Source: Mesorhizobium sp. SARCC-RB16n (lineage in GTDB: Bacteria; Pseudomonadota; Alphaproteobacteria; Rhizobiales; Rhizobiaceae). From it: a stretch of DNA of 64,000 nt. The position numbers were made by a program, and so were the translations under genes. The stretch spans positions 40,458 through 104,457 of the forward strand of contig NZ_ML703255.1 in assembly GCF_008520305.1 (NCBI RefSeq). The letters are read 5' to 3'. Below the pieces are notes generated by a model. That model was not told where the DNA came from and made no database searches. It saw nothing but the letters and a program-made list of their open reading frames with translations. Shown one piece after another: positions 34,873 to 44,035 of this stretch; position 1 is the first letter of the stretch; the number at the start of each line of letters is the position of its first letter.

Positions 34873-35720
34873 GCGTCCCTGTCCCTGATCTTGTTCGGCA
34901 AATTGTCGATCAGCAGGTTGACGCTGATGGTGAGGCTGGCGATCGCCAGCGAGGGCACGATGACAGCGGGCGCTGCGAAAGGTAGGCCGCCGATATTTTC
35001 GCGCACCAGCGCCCCCCAATCGGCGAGCGGCGGCTGCAACCCAAGCCCTAGGAATGACAGGCCGGAAAGCAACAGCACGATGAAGACGAAGCGCAGGCCG
35101 AAATCGGCCAGCACTGGGCGGATGATGTTGGGCAGGATCTCGGAGCCGATGAGATAGATAATGCTCTCGCCACGGACACGGGCGACGGTCATGAAGTCCA
35201 TGGTGTTGATGTTGACGGCGAGCGCCCGTGCGAACCGGTAGGCGCCCGGGGTATAGATGACGGCGAGCGTCAGGATCAACACTGGGATCGATGAGCCGAC
35301 TGCCGCAACGACAACAAGGCCGAACAGCTTGCTGGGAATGGAGTTCATGGCGTCGAGGAAGCGGCTGAGGCAGGTGTCGAGCCAGCCGCCGGTGACGGCC
35401 GCGATCATGCCGAGCACGACACCGGAAAAGCAGGCGATGACGACGGCGGCAAGCGATATGCCGACGGTATAGCGCGCGCCCATCAGCACCCGCGAGAGCA
35501 TGTCGCGCCCCAGATAGTCCGAGCCGAGCCACAGCCCCTGGCGGATCGGGCCGAAATAATCGTCGTCGACGATGTCGCCGATCGAATGGGGAATGATGTA
35601 GGGCGCGAAGATGGCTATCAGCGTCCATGTCAGGATGACCAGCGCGGCGATCACGCCCACGAGATTGTAGCTGTGGCCCAGGAACGACCGTCGGGAGGCT
35701 ACGACGCGTGCCGCCATCAT
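34869..35720 (-). CDS. Peptide-type ABC permease (DppC family)
   Basis: A 283-residue inner-membrane protein with about six segments, for example LVGVIAALVILTWTLIAIFA near the start. The family features are GTDYLGRDMLSR-like LGSDYLGRDMLSRVLMGARY, and ARVRGESIIYLIGSEILPNI, the EAA loop that contacts the ATPase. The ATG overlaps the stop of the upstream permease gene (ATGA on the minus strand) and its own stop overlaps the ATPase start. Confidence 0.9.
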   Translation of the reverse strand: MMAARVVASRRSFLGHSYNLVGVIAALVILTWTLIAIFAPYIIPHSIGDIVDDDYFGPIRQGLWLGSDYLGRDMLSRVLMGARYTVGISLAAVVIACFSGVVLGMIAAVTGGWLDTCLSRFLDAMNSIPSKLFGLVVVAAVGSSIPVLILTLAVIYTPGAYRFARALAVNINTMDFMTVARVRGESIIYLIGSEILPNIIRPVLADFGLRFVFIVLLLSGLSFLGLGLQPPLADWGALVRENIGGLPFAAPAVIVPSLAIASLTISVNLLIDNLPNKIRDRDA

Positions 35721-36667
35721 CTGAGCCTCGGGTTGGACATGATGGCGATGATGTCTGCGGCGGTGATGAGCAGGAGATAGCCGAGACAGAAGATCATGGC
35801 GCAGCTCTGGATCAGCGGCAGGTCGCGGGTCGCAACCGCGTCAACCATCAGCTTGGCGATGCCGGGATAGTTGAAGATCGTCTCCACGATGATGACGCCG
35901 CCGACCAGGTAGGACAGCGACAGCGCGACCGCGTTGACGATCGGCCCGAGCGCATTGGGAAGCGCGTGCTTCAGCACCATGCGGCTGCGCGAAGCACCCT
36001 TGAGAAGCGCCATCTCGACATAAGGCGTGGAGAGCGTTTCGATCACCGCGGCGCGGGTCATGCGGATCATCTGGGCGGAGATGACGAAGGTAAGCGTGAT
36101 CACAGGCATCGCATAAATGCGCAAGATGTCGGTCAGCGAATGAGCCTCGTTGACCGAGGACAACGCAGGTAGCCATCTGAGATAGACCGCGAACAGCAGC
36201 ACCGCGAGAGTCGCGACCATGAATTCCGGTACGGAGATGATGCCGATCGAAAGGATGGTGACGGTGCGGTCGTAGAAGGAACCCCGCAGCATCGCGGCGG
36301 TGATGCCGAGCATCAGCGCCAGCGGCACCGAGAGCAGCGTGGTGATGCCTGCGAGCTCCATTGTGTTGAGCAGGCGTCCGCCAATCAGTGCCGCGACGGG
36401 CATATTGTTGGCGTAGGACGTGCCGAGGTCGCCGTGCAGCAGGCCCACGAGCCAGAGCAGGAAGCGCAGGATCGCAGGATCGTTGAGATGCATGGCCTCG
36501 CGCAGGCCGGCGACCGCTTCGGGGGTCGCCGCCTGGCCGAGCAGGATCGACGCGGTGTCGCCAGGCAGCATGCTGGTGGCGAAGAAAACCGCGAACAGGA
36601 CGATCAGAAGGGTGACGACCGCGATCGCCAGCCGCTTCAACACGAGGTTTAGAACCCCAGACGTCAT
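35717..36667 (-). CDS. Peptide-type ABC permease (DppB family)
   Basis: A 316-residue permease. The start ATG 36667 follows AGGAGCGCTTCC at proper spacing; ten more codons are open upstream. Signature parts are FAVFFATSMLPGDTASILLG, LGTSYANNMPVAALIGGRL and EMALLKGASRSRMVLKHALP (EAA loop), matching DppB/OppB. It forms the heterodimer with the DppC-type protein. Confidence 0.9.
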   Translation of the reverse strand: MTSGVLNLVLKRLAIAVVTLLIVLFAVFFATSMLPGDTASILLGQAATPEAVAGLREAMHLNDPAILRFLLWLVGLLHGDLGTSYANNMPVAALIGGRLLNTMELAGITTLLSVPLALMLGITAAMLRGSFYDRTVTILSIGIISVPEFMVATLAVLLFAVYLRWLPALSSVNEAHSLTDILRIYAMPVITLTFVISAQMIRMTRAAVIETLSTPYVEMALLKGASRSRMVLKHALPNALGPIVNAVALSLSYLVGGVIIVETIFNYPGIAKLMVDAVATRDLPLIQSCAMIFCLGYLLLITAADIIAIMSNPRLR

Positions 36668-36717
36668 GGAAGCGCTCCTGCGGTTGCGTTCGGCCAAGCC
36701 ATGTTGCGCAATAGGTG

Positions 36718-36743
36718 CCGGGGACCGGCTGTCCGGTCCCCGG
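36718..36743. repeat. Stem-loop between binding-protein and permease genes
   Basis: CCGGGGACCGG at 36718-36728 pairs perfectly with CCGGTCCCCGG at 36733-36743 around the loop CTGT. It lies 12 bases beyond the binding-protein stop on the minus strand and has no T tail, so it is more likely an mRNA-stabilising or partial-termination element that keeps binding protein in excess over permeases. Confidence 0.6.
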
Positions 36744-36754
36744 GCAGGACCCTC

Positions 36755-38365
36755 TCAGGATTCGAGCCAGAGGTGTTCGGCCATTGCGTAGCCCATCATG
36801 CCACCAAGCGGGTTCGCCTCCAAACCCTTCACCTTGCTGGATAGCGCATCGACGTTGGAAATGTAGGCCGGGATGATGGTGCCCGCCTCCTCGGAGACCA
36901 TGGCCTGCATCTGGTTGTAGATTTCCTTGCGCTTGGCCTGGTCGAGCGAGCCGCGAGCTTCGACAAGCAACTTGTCGAACTTCTCGGACTTGTACTGGCT
37001 TTCGTTCCAGGGCGCGTTGGAGGCATAAAGCAGCGAGAACAGGATGTCCGGGGTCGGGCGCGGATTGATGTTGCCGAAATGGACCGGCGCTTTGAGCCAG
37101 TAATTGTCCCAGTAGCCGTCTGCCGGGACGCGCTGGACGTCGAGCTTCATGCCGATGTCGGCGCCGGCGGCCTGGATGATGACAGCCATGTCGATCGACG
37201 AGGTCGCGGCGTCGGACGCGACCACCGGGATTGACTGGCCGAGCAGGCCCGCCTTCTGGAAGTGGAACTTCGCCTTGTCGGGGTCGAAACCCTTCGGCTT
37301 GAGGTCGGCATTGTGGAAGATGTTCGCCGGCGAGACAGGCTGGTCGTTGCCGATTTCACCGAGGCCGCGCAGTGCCGATTTGACGATCTGCTCGCGATTG
37401 ACGAGATACTTCATGCCGGCCACGAAGTCGGCCTTGTTGCCTGGATCCATGTCGAGCCGGATGTTGAGATCCGTGTAGTTGCCCGAGGTTGTCTTCGACA
37501 ATTCGAAACCCTGCTGGCCGGAGATGAGCTTCATCGCACGTGGATTGATCGAAGCGGCGAAATTGATGTCCCCTGACAAGAGTGCATTGACGCGGGCACT
37601 GTCGTCGCTGATGGCAATGAATTCGAACGAGTCCAGATAGGGCTTGCCCGACTTCCAGTAGTTTTTGTTCTTGGTGACGACCGATCGCACGCCCGGTTCG
37701 AACGTCTGGAGAACGAAGGCGCCCGTGCCGTTGCCCTTGGAAAAGTCGGTGGTGCCATCCGCCACGATCATGAAGTGATGCAATGCCAGGATGGTCGGAA
37801 GGTCGGCATTCGGATCGGCGAGGGTGATTTCGACGGTCGATTTGTCGACCGCCTTGAAGCCGGTCATCTGCGCGGCGATCTTGGCGACCTTGGAGCCGAC
37901 CGCCTTGTCAAGGTGGCGCTTCAGCGAGAAGATGACGTCTTCGGCGGTGAGGTCCTTGCCGTCGTGGAAGGTGACGCCCTTGCGCAGCTTCACGGTCCAG
38001 GTCTTGGCGTCCTTGCTGTCGAAACTCTCGGCCAACTCCATCTGCGTCTTGCCATCCTTGTCGAGGAAGGTCAGGCGGTTATAGAGCGAGCAGCAGCGGA
38101 CATAGTCGGTGGAGAGCGACGCCTTTGCCGGGTCGAGCGTGTCGGCGGTCGAGGACGACCAGCCGGCCGCCTTTAAATTTCCGCCGGAAACAGGCGTGGC
38201 GGCGACGGCTTGGGTCGCTCGGCCGAGCACCAAGCTGCCCGCAGCAACCGCAGCGCCGCCGGCCAGCAGCATCTTGAGGAGTTCGCGACGGTTGGCGCCC
38301 CGTCGAATGGCATTTTCGACCATTGCATCGTCTGCTCCGGTCCAGTTCGTGATCTTGTCGGTCAT
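36755..38365 (-). CDS. Peptide-type ABC substrate-binding protein (family 5)
   Basis: A 536-residue SBP_bac_5 protein. An internal twin-arginine-type signal is visible near residues 20-55 (AIRRGANRRELLKMLLAGGA, then LGRATQAVAA), so it is probably exported folded by Tat. Domain features: DTLDPAKASLSTDYVRC, FDSKDAKTWTVKLRKGVTFH, DGKDLTAEDVIFSLKRHLD and the C-terminal MQAMVSEEAGTIIPAY. First gene of the transport operon. The catabolic genes next to it imply a peptide-like, opine-like or N-acylated substrate. Confidence 0.88.
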   Translation of the reverse strand: MTDKITNWTGADDAMVENAIRRGANRRELLKMLLAGGAAVAAGSLVLGRATQAVAATPVSGGNLKAAGWSSSTADTLDPAKASLSTDYVRCCSLYNRLTFLDKDGKTQMELAESFDSKDAKTWTVKLRKGVTFHDGKDLTAEDVIFSLKRHLDKAVGSKVAKIAAQMTGFKAVDKSTVEITLADPNADLPTILALHHFMIVADGTTDFSKGNGTGAFVLQTFEPGVRSVVTKNKNYWKSGKPYLDSFEFIAISDDSARVNALLSGDINFAASINPRAMKLISGQQGFELSKTTSGNYTDLNIRLDMDPGNKADFVAGMKYLVNREQIVKSALRGLGEIGNDQPVSPANIFHNADLKPKGFDPDKAKFHFQKAGLLGQSIPVVASDAATSSIDMAVIIQAAGADIGMKLDVQRVPADGYWDNYWLKAPVHFGNINPRPTPDILFSLLYASNAPWNESQYKSEKFDKLLVEARGSLDQAKRKEIYNQMQAMVSEEAGTIIPAYISNVDALSSKVKGLEANPLGGMMGYAMAEHLWLES

Positions 38366-38435
38366 GTCATTCCCCTTTTCTGTTTTCCGTTGGTTCGCCT
38401 GGATGCTCGTCTTGCCGCGCGCTTTCCGGCCTGGC

Positions 38436-39158
38436 TCAGGTTCGTTCCTTCAGGCTTTCCCGCACGGCCACAGCCAATGCGGCCATCGACTTGAAGTGAT
38501 AGTCCGGCACGGTGAAGCGCTCAGGCTCGATCGTGCCGCCATAGCCCTTCTGCGCATGCCGGCGCTCGATCCAGCAATTGGTCATGCCAAGCGTCCGGGA
38601 TATGCCGATGTCGTGGTGCTGGCTTTGCGCGACGTGCAGGATGTCGTACTTGCTGTCGCCACGGACAGCCACGAAGTCGAAGACCTTCTGAAAAAAGGCC
38701 GGGTCGGGTTTTTCCGTGCCGGTATCGTCGGCCGTGAAGGTGGCGAAAAAGGATAATCCGAGCTGCTTCTCGAAATGGTCAAGCGCCCAGCGCCGGGCAT
38801 TCGTCGTGGCGATCAGCTTGTGCGACTTCGCAAGGTCGGCCAATGCCGCCGCGCTGTCGGGGAAGTCCTTCCAAATGCTGGCTGAATCCCGCAGTCGGAC
38901 ACCATATTTCTCTTCGGTCGGCAGGCCGAGCCGCGGCGAGATGATACTGTAGACACGCACGAGATCGTCGGGAAACAAACCTGCATCGGGCATGTAGCGG
39001 GCCTGCCGGTAAAGGACGAGCGCCTCTTCGCTGTCGATCGAAACACCGGCCTCGGCGGCAATGCCAGCCAGGCAGGTCATTATACCGCCTTCGAAGTCGA
39101 TCAGCGTGCCGACCACATCGAAAGTCATGTATTTGAATTCGCTAAAGCCCCTGGCCAA
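38436..39158 (-). CDS. HAD family hydrolase (haloacid dehalogenase type II-like)
   Basis: A 240-residue HAD protein. Motif I is MTFDVVGTLID with only one clear nucleophilic Asp (FDVVGT); motif II is ATTNA and the lysine/acid region is TGTEKPDPAFFQKV, then DILHVAQSQHHDIG. A TTG at 39158 with GGAGAG upstream gives ARGFSEFKYMTFD, parallel to the start of the second HAD at 42053; ATG 39128 would omit ten residues. Such proteins release halide or phosphate; in a catabolic cluster a phosphatase or dehalogenase role on a C2-C4 acid is possible. Convergent spacing of 70 bases to the binding-protein gene. Confidence 0.8.
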   Translation of the reverse strand: MARGFSEFKYMTFDVVGTLIDFEGGIMTCLAGIAAEAGVSIDSEEALVLYRQARYMPDAGLFPDDLVRVYSIISPRLGLPTEEKYGVRLRDSASIWKDFPDSAAALADLAKSHKLIATTNARRWALDHFEKQLGLSFFATFTADDTGTEKPDPAFFQKVFDFVAVRGDSKYDILHVAQSQHHDIGISRTLGMTNCWIERRHAQKGYGGTIEPERFTVPDYHFKSMAALAVAVRESLKERT

Positions 39159-39394
39159 GACTGGCTCTCCTCTGCGCGCTGCCGAAATGCATGTGCTGAA
39201 CAGAACAAAATTCCGTGCTGCCCGGGGCGTCGGCCGTTTCCGAAGGCCCGGAAATCGGGCTTTCTGGCCTTGTCTTAACTGCAGTCTGGCACTTCCTCCG
39301 CGCTGGATTCGCCGAAAAGGCGCAAGTGCGCGGCACAAAATTGCGAAATCGTCCGCCCCGGCGATATTTCGAGATGTGAAAAATTCGTCGCTCG

Positions 39395-40768
39395 TCATGC
39401 CATGGCCTGGCGGACGTCTGGATCGTCCAGCGTCTGGTCGAGAGTTCGGCGCGTGCGCTCGATGATCGCATCGATATCGCTGTCGGTACAGCACAGCGGC
39501 GGCGCATAGCCGAGAACCCCATGCGCGAAGGCACGGATGATGAGGCCATTGTCCCACGCCCTGTCGAAGACCCGCCGCGCCGGCATGGCCGAAGCGGGAA
39601 GCGGTGTTTTCTTCTGCTTATCAGTCACCAGTTCGACCGCTGCAAGCATGCCGCGGCCGCGCACCTCACCGACGAGCGGATGGTCGCTCAGGCTGTTCAA
39701 TCCCGCCATCAGGCGTGCGCCGGCCCTGATGCCGTTCTCCAAAAGCCCATTTTCATAGAGCCTCAACACTTCGAGCGCGACGGCGGCGCTGACGGGATGG
39801 GCGGAGTAGGTGTAGCCGTGGCCGACCGCCGAAGCGCCCGCGCCGTCGGCGATCACGTCGTAGACATGATCGGCCATGAACACCGCGCCCATCGGAACAT
39901 AGCCCGAGGTCAGGCCCTTCGCTGTCGTCATGAAGTCGGGAACGATGTCCTCCTCCGTGCAGGCGAACAGGGGCCCGGTGCGGCCGAAGCCGGTGATCAC
40001 CTCGTCGGCGATGAACAAGATGCCGTACTCCCGGCAAAGCTCGCGTATCGCCTTGATCCAGCCTTTCGGGGGGACGATGACACCGCCAGAGCCCTGGATT
40101 GGCTCGGCATAGAAGGCGGCGACCCGCTCCGGGCCGATCGCCTCGATCTTGGCCTTCAGCGCGCCAAGCGATGCGGCGATGATGGCGTCGCCGTCCTCGC
40201 CCACCGGGTTGCGGTAGGGATAGGGGGAAAGAATCCTGTGCTGCCATTCGAAGGGAATGCCGAAACCGGCGTGAAAAGCGGGCAGTGCGGTCAGGCCCGC
40301 GCCGACCACCGACGACCCGTGATAACCCTGCTCGATCGAAATGAACTGGTCGCGTTGCGGCTCGCCCCTGGCATTCCAGTAGTAGCGGACGAAACGGATC
40401 GTGCTGTCGACCGCGTCCGACCCACCAAGGGTGAAATAGACGTGGTTCAGATCCCCGGGTGCGCGCTCGGCCAGTTCTGAGGCGAGCCGGATGGCTGGCT
40501 CCGAGCCGAGGTCGAAATAGGCGGTGGCGTAGGGAAGCTCGCGCATCTGCCGGGCCGCGGCCTCGATGATGCTGTCATGGCCGTAGCCTGCGTTGACGCA
40601 CCACAATCCTGCGAAACCATCGACGAGTTGCTTACCGGACGCATCGGTCACGGTCGCACCCTTCGCCGATTTCAGCACGCGCACGCCGAGCGCCTCGTGG
40701 CCGCGATATGACGAAACCGGATGAATAAGATGGGCGCGGTCGAGTTCGATCAGGGAATTGGCGAGCAT
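39395..40768 (-). CDS. Class III (omega) aminotransferase
   Basis: A 457-residue PLP enzyme. Seen are DGFAGLWCVNAGYGHDSIIE near the N-terminus, FTLGGSDAVDSTIRFVRYYW, FIADEVITGFGRTGPLF (Asp for PLP nitrogen) and TTAKGLTSGYVPMGA with the Schiff-base Lys. Members act on omega-amino acids, beta-alanine, putrescine-type amines or taurine with pyruvate. Followed 100 bases downstream by a HAD gene and preceded by a RIME repeat. It would deliver a semialdehyde to the GabD-like enzyme at 44036. Confidence 0.9.
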   Translation of the reverse strand: MLANSLIELDRAHLIHPVSSYRGHEALGVRVLKSAKGATVTDASGKQLVDGFAGLWCVNAGYGHDSIIEAAARQMRELPYATAYFDLGSEPAIRLASELAERAPGDLNHVYFTLGGSDAVDSTIRFVRYYWNARGEPQRDQFISIEQGYHGSSVVGAGLTALPAFHAGFGIPFEWQHRILSPYPYRNPVGEDGDAIIAASLGALKAKIEAIGPERVAAFYAEPIQGSGGVIVPPKGWIKAIRELCREYGILFIADEVITGFGRTGPLFACTEEDIVPDFMTTAKGLTSGYVPMGAVFMADHVYDVIADGAGASAVGHGYTYSAHPVSAAVALEVLRLYENGLLENGIRAGARLMAGLNSLSDHPLVGEVRGRGMLAAVELVTDKQKKTPLPASAMPARRVFDRAWDNGLIIRAFAHGVLGYAPPLCCTDSDIDAIIERTRRTLDQTLDDPDVRQAMA

Positions 40769-40782
40769 TGATACCTCCGGCT

Positions 40783-40897
40783 AGAGCATGATGCCGAAAA
40801 GTCTGAAGCGGCTTTCGGACGACATCATGCTCTATCCCTTTGATTTAGAGTCGGATTCAGAATTCGGATCCACTCGATCCGAAATCATCCGACTCTA
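40783..40897. repeat. RIME-type rhizobial palindromic repeat
   Basis: Two adjoining hairpins. The first has AGAGCATGATG (40783) and CATCATGCTCT (ending 40833); the second has TAGAGTCGGAT (40846) and ATCCGACTCTA (ending 40897) with an inner pair TTCGGATC/GATCCGAA. The layout and sequence agree with the RIME family found between genes in Rhizobium, Sinorhizobium and Mesorhizobium. The last bases, CTA, are the stop (TAG) of the minus-strand acetyltransferase gene. Confidence 0.8.
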
Positions 40898-41734
40898 GCC
40901 GAGCGCCTGGTTGGCGAGTGCGTAAACTTTTGGCCGCGCCTGTGCCGCGTCCGGCCTGGACGGACGGTCCATGGTCACGCCACCGCCGACATGGGCGAGG
41001 CCGATTTCTGTGAGCCAATCGGCGATGCCGCTCCTGCTGTCGGTATCCACGCGCAGGAAGGCGCGGAGGCGCGACGCGGCGAAAAAGCTGATCAGGCCCT
41101 TGGCGTCCTCGACACTTCCGGCGATCACGGGGCCGATCACCTCGCCGCGTCCGAACGGGCGGATCGCCGCATAGGCCTCGAGGGTGCCGTTGCGGCGGAC
41201 GACGGCGAATTCCCCGCGCTCGGCAAGCGCATCGATCAGAGCTTCACGGTCCGCGCCATAGGCGTCGCGGTCCATCGCCTTGATTTCCGGCAGGTCGACA
41301 ATGGCCGCGGCCTCCACCCCGGCAGGCGCATGAAGCTCCGCGACCTGGCCCTGATGCTGCAGGACCGTGCCGGAGGGCACAAAGCCTAGTTTCTCGTAGA
41401 GAGGCATGCCATCCCGCGTCGCGACTAGCCGCAGTGGACGGTCTTCGGCAAGGGCGAAGGCCTGCTCCATCAGCCGGCGGCCGAGCCCCTTGCCTCGCAC
41501 ATTCCTGTCGACAATCACCATGTTGATCATGGCGCAATTATCGCCATAGGGCGTAACCAGGATGGTTCCAGCGACCCGACCGTGATCGCCGAGGGCGACC
41601 GCGCCGCTGGAGAGTTGCAACGCCATCTGCCAGTCCTGCGGGCGATGCGGCCAGTTCTCCTGACGCGAAAGCGCGACGGCGCCCTCGATATGGTCCGGCC
41701 CGAACGCTCGGAGTTCGATTTCATCCTGCTGCAT
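40895..41734 (-). CDS. GNAT N-acetyltransferase, two-domain
   Basis: A 279-residue protein from ATG 41734 (GGAAGGA upstream; the frame extends further without support). The acetyl-CoA site reads VIVDRNVRGKGLGRRLMEQA, the Q/RxxGxG/A motif, followed by LVATRDGMPLYEKLGFVP. A second half from about 140 resembles a second, degenerate GNAT fold (YAAIRPFGRGEVIGPVIAG) and ends KVYALANQALG. The same layout and ending recur in the protein at 50849. It probably acetylates an amine; the C-terminal stop lies inside the RIME repeat. Confidence 0.82.
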   Translation of the reverse strand: MQQDEIELRAFGPDHIEGAVALSRQENWPHRPQDWQMALQLSSGAVALGDHGRVAGTILVTPYGDNCAMINMVIVDRNVRGKGLGRRLMEQAFALAEDRPLRLVATRDGMPLYEKLGFVPSGTVLQHQGQVAELHAPAGVEAAAIVDLPEIKAMDRDAYGADREALIDALAERGEFAVVRRNGTLEAYAAIRPFGRGEVIGPVIAGSVEDAKGLISFFAASRLRAFLRVDTDSRSGIADWLTEIGLAHVGGGVTMDRPSRPDAAQARPKVYALANQALG

Positions 41735-42052
41735 GAGGCATCCTTCCGTCTGCCGTAAGTCTCGACCATCGGCGCGCCGCAGATCGTCTGAAGGCGCTGG
41801 CTTCGGCGGTATCATTCGCCGTAGCGCGAGCGGTGCGCCGCATCTTGTGCTGGTGTCGCCCATGGCGGATGCGTTTCAGGTCGAGAAAGGCACACTCATT
41901 GGCCATCGGGATGCTACAGCGTGCCAAACCAGCAGGCGGATACGAAACTTTCTGCTTTCGGGAAGGCTATTTCGGTCAGGTGGCTCGCCGCCCGGCGGCC
42001 TATGATGAAATACATCCCAGCGCGGATGTGCTTCCACCGGAGATCGACGGAC

Positions 42053-42721
42053 ATGGCTTCCTTCAGGCCCAAATACATCACCTTCGACTGCTACGGCACG
42101 TTGACCCATTTCCAGATGGCGGAAGCGGCGCGCGACTTCTACGGCAGCCGGCTCGACGAGCCGCGCATGCAGGAGTTCATCAAGAATTTCGCGGCATATC
42201 GGCTCGACGAGATCCTGGGCGACTGGAAGCCCTATGCCGACGTCGTCCACAATGCGCTTGAGCGCGCCTGCAAGCGCAATGGCGTCGCCTTCAGGCCCGA
42301 TGACGCCAGGATGGTCTATGAGCGTGTGCCGACCTGGGGGCCTCACGCGGATGTCCCGGCCGGCCTGGCGAAGGTCGCCAAGGAAATTCCGCTGGTCATC
42401 CTGTCCAACGCCATGAACGCGCAGATCATGTCCAACGTCGAGAAGCTCGGCGCGCCCTTCCATGCCGTCTATACGGCCGAGCAGGCGCAGGCCTACAAGC
42501 CCCGTTTCCAAGCGTTCGAATACATGTTCGACAGGCTGGGCTGCGGCCCGGAGGACATTCTTCACTGCTCGTCCTCGTTCCGCTACGACCTGATGTCGGC
42601 GCATGACCTCGGCATCAAGAACAAGGTCTGGGTCAACCGCGGCCACGAACCGGCCAACCCGTACTACGGCTATGTCGAGATATCGGACATTTTGGGCCTT
42701 CCAGGCGTGGTCGGTCTCTAA
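42053..42721 (+). CDS. HAD family hydrolase (haloacid dehalogenase type II)
   Basis: A 222-residue protein starting MASFRPKYITFDCYGTLTHF, with the nucleophile in FDCYGT; ILSNAMN (motif II), AYKPRFQAFEYMFD (Lys motif) and HCSSSFRYDLMSAHDLG (acid motif). A GGAG-like site precedes ATG 42053; the frame is open upstream from 41921 without better signals. It lies 16 bases before a FAD oxidase gene. It is related to the HAD at 38436 but clearly diverged. Dehalogenase or phosphatase activity is only a family guess. Confidence 0.85.
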   Translation: MASFRPKYITFDCYGTLTHFQMAEAARDFYGSRLDEPRMQEFIKNFAAYRLDEILGDWKPYADVVHNALERACKRNGVAFRPDDARMVYERVPTWGPHADVPAGLAKVAKEIPLVILSNAMNAQIMSNVEKLGAPFHAVYTAEQAQAYKPRFQAFEYMFDRLGCGPEDILHCSSSFRYDLMSAHDLGIKNKVWVNRGHEPANPYYGYVEISDILGLPGVVGL

Positions 42722-42737
42722 AACAGGCGGATTGCCG

Positions 42738-44012
42738 ATGAAGTTCGTCTCCTACTGGCACGACACGGCTCCCGTCTTTACCGGCGGGGCGCAACACCCG
42801 GTCGAGGGGCACTATGATGCCGCCATCATCGGCGGCGGCTTTACCGGTCTCGCCGCCGCGCGCCAACTGGCGAAGGCCGGCGCGAAGGTGGCGGTGCTGG
42901 AGGCGGAGCGGGTGGGCTGGGGTGCATCGGGTCGCAATGGCGGGCATCTGAACAACGGGCTTGCCCACAGCTACCTCTCTGCCAAGGCGGAACTCGGCAA
43001 GGAACGCGCGATCGCGCTCTACCGGGCTCTGGACGACTCCGTCGACACCATCGAGGCACTGGTCGCGCATGAGGGCATCGATTGCAATTTCCGCCGCGCC
43101 GGCAAGCTCAAGCTCGCCTCCAAGCCGCAGCATTTCGAAGCGATCGCCCGCAACTTCGAAGCCATCCATGCCGAGGTGGATCCGGATACGGCGCTGCTGT
43201 CGGTAGATGCTCTGAAATCCGAAATCGGTTCGCCTTTCCATGGCGCGATGCTGTCGAAGAAGAGCGCCATGATGCATATGGGCCGCTATGTAGCCGGGCT
43301 GGCCACGGCGGCTGCCCGTCACGGCGCAATTATCCATGAGAACGCGGCGGTGACGGATCGCAAGCAGGTGGGAAAAAGGCATGAGTTGACCACGTCGCGT
43401 GGCCGCATCAGTGCCGATAATGTGCTGGTGGCGACCGGCGCCTATACCACGCCCGGGTTCGGCTATTTCCGCCGCAGGATCATCTCCGTCGGCAGCTTTA
43501 TCATCGCCACGCGGCCGTTGAGCGACACCGAGATCGCCACGACCATGCCGGGCAACCGGACATGCGTGACATCGATGAACATCGGCAACTACTTCCGGCT
43601 TTCGCCTGACAATCGCCTGATCTTCGGCGGCCGCGCTCGCTTCTCCGCGACATCGGACCAGCGCTCCGACGCCAGGAGCGGCCAGATATTGCAGGCAAGC
43701 CTGGCCACGATCTTCCCGCAACTCGCCAAGGTCGAGATCGACTATTGCTGGGGCGGGCTGGTCGACATGACCAAGGACCGCTTTCCGCGGGCCGGCTACC
43801 ATGACGGGGTCTGGTATGCGATGGGCTATTCCGGCCACGGTGCGCAGCTTTCCACGCATCTCGGCATGGTCCTGGCCGATGCCATGCTTGGCCGCGACGA
43901 CCGCAATCCGCTGAAAGGACTCGAGTGGCCTGCCATCCCGGGCTATTCGGGCAAGCCGTGGTTCCTGCCTATGATCGGCCTCTATTATAAGGCGCTAGAC
44001 CGGATCCAGTGA
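42738..44012 (+). CDS. FAD-dependent oxidoreductase (PuuB/DadA type)
   Basis: A 424-residue flavoprotein beginning MKFVSYWHDTAPVFTGG; FAD motif DAAIIGGGFTGLAAARQLAK, WGASGRNGGHLNNGL and C-terminal YAMGYSGHGAQLSTHLGMV. This is the gamma-glutamylputrescine oxidase (PuuB) and OrdL type, which oxidises a primary or secondary amine to an aldehyde. Placed between a HAD gene and, convergent, a succinate-semialdehyde dehydrogenase-like gene, it supports a pathway amine to aldehyde to acid. Substrate unknown. Confidence 0.87.
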   Translation: MKFVSYWHDTAPVFTGGAQHPVEGHYDAAIIGGGFTGLAAARQLAKAGAKVAVLEAERVGWGASGRNGGHLNNGLAHSYLSAKAELGKERAIALYRALDDSVDTIEALVAHEGIDCNFRRAGKLKLASKPQHFEAIARNFEAIHAEVDPDTALLSVDALKSEIGSPFHGAMLSKKSAMMHMGRYVAGLATAAARHGAIIHENAAVTDRKQVGKRHELTTSRGRISADNVLVATGAYTTPGFGYFRRRIISVGSFIIATRPLSDTEIATTMPGNRTCVTSMNIGNYFRLSPDNRLIFGGRARFSATSDQRSDARSGQILQASLATIFPQLAKVEIDYCWGGLVDMTKDRFPRAGYHDGVWYAMGYSGHGAQLSTHLGMVLADAMLGRDDRNPLKGLEWPAIPGYSGKPWFLPMIGLYYKALDRIQ

Positions 44013-44035
44013 CCTCCGATCCGACCGGGTCGGCT

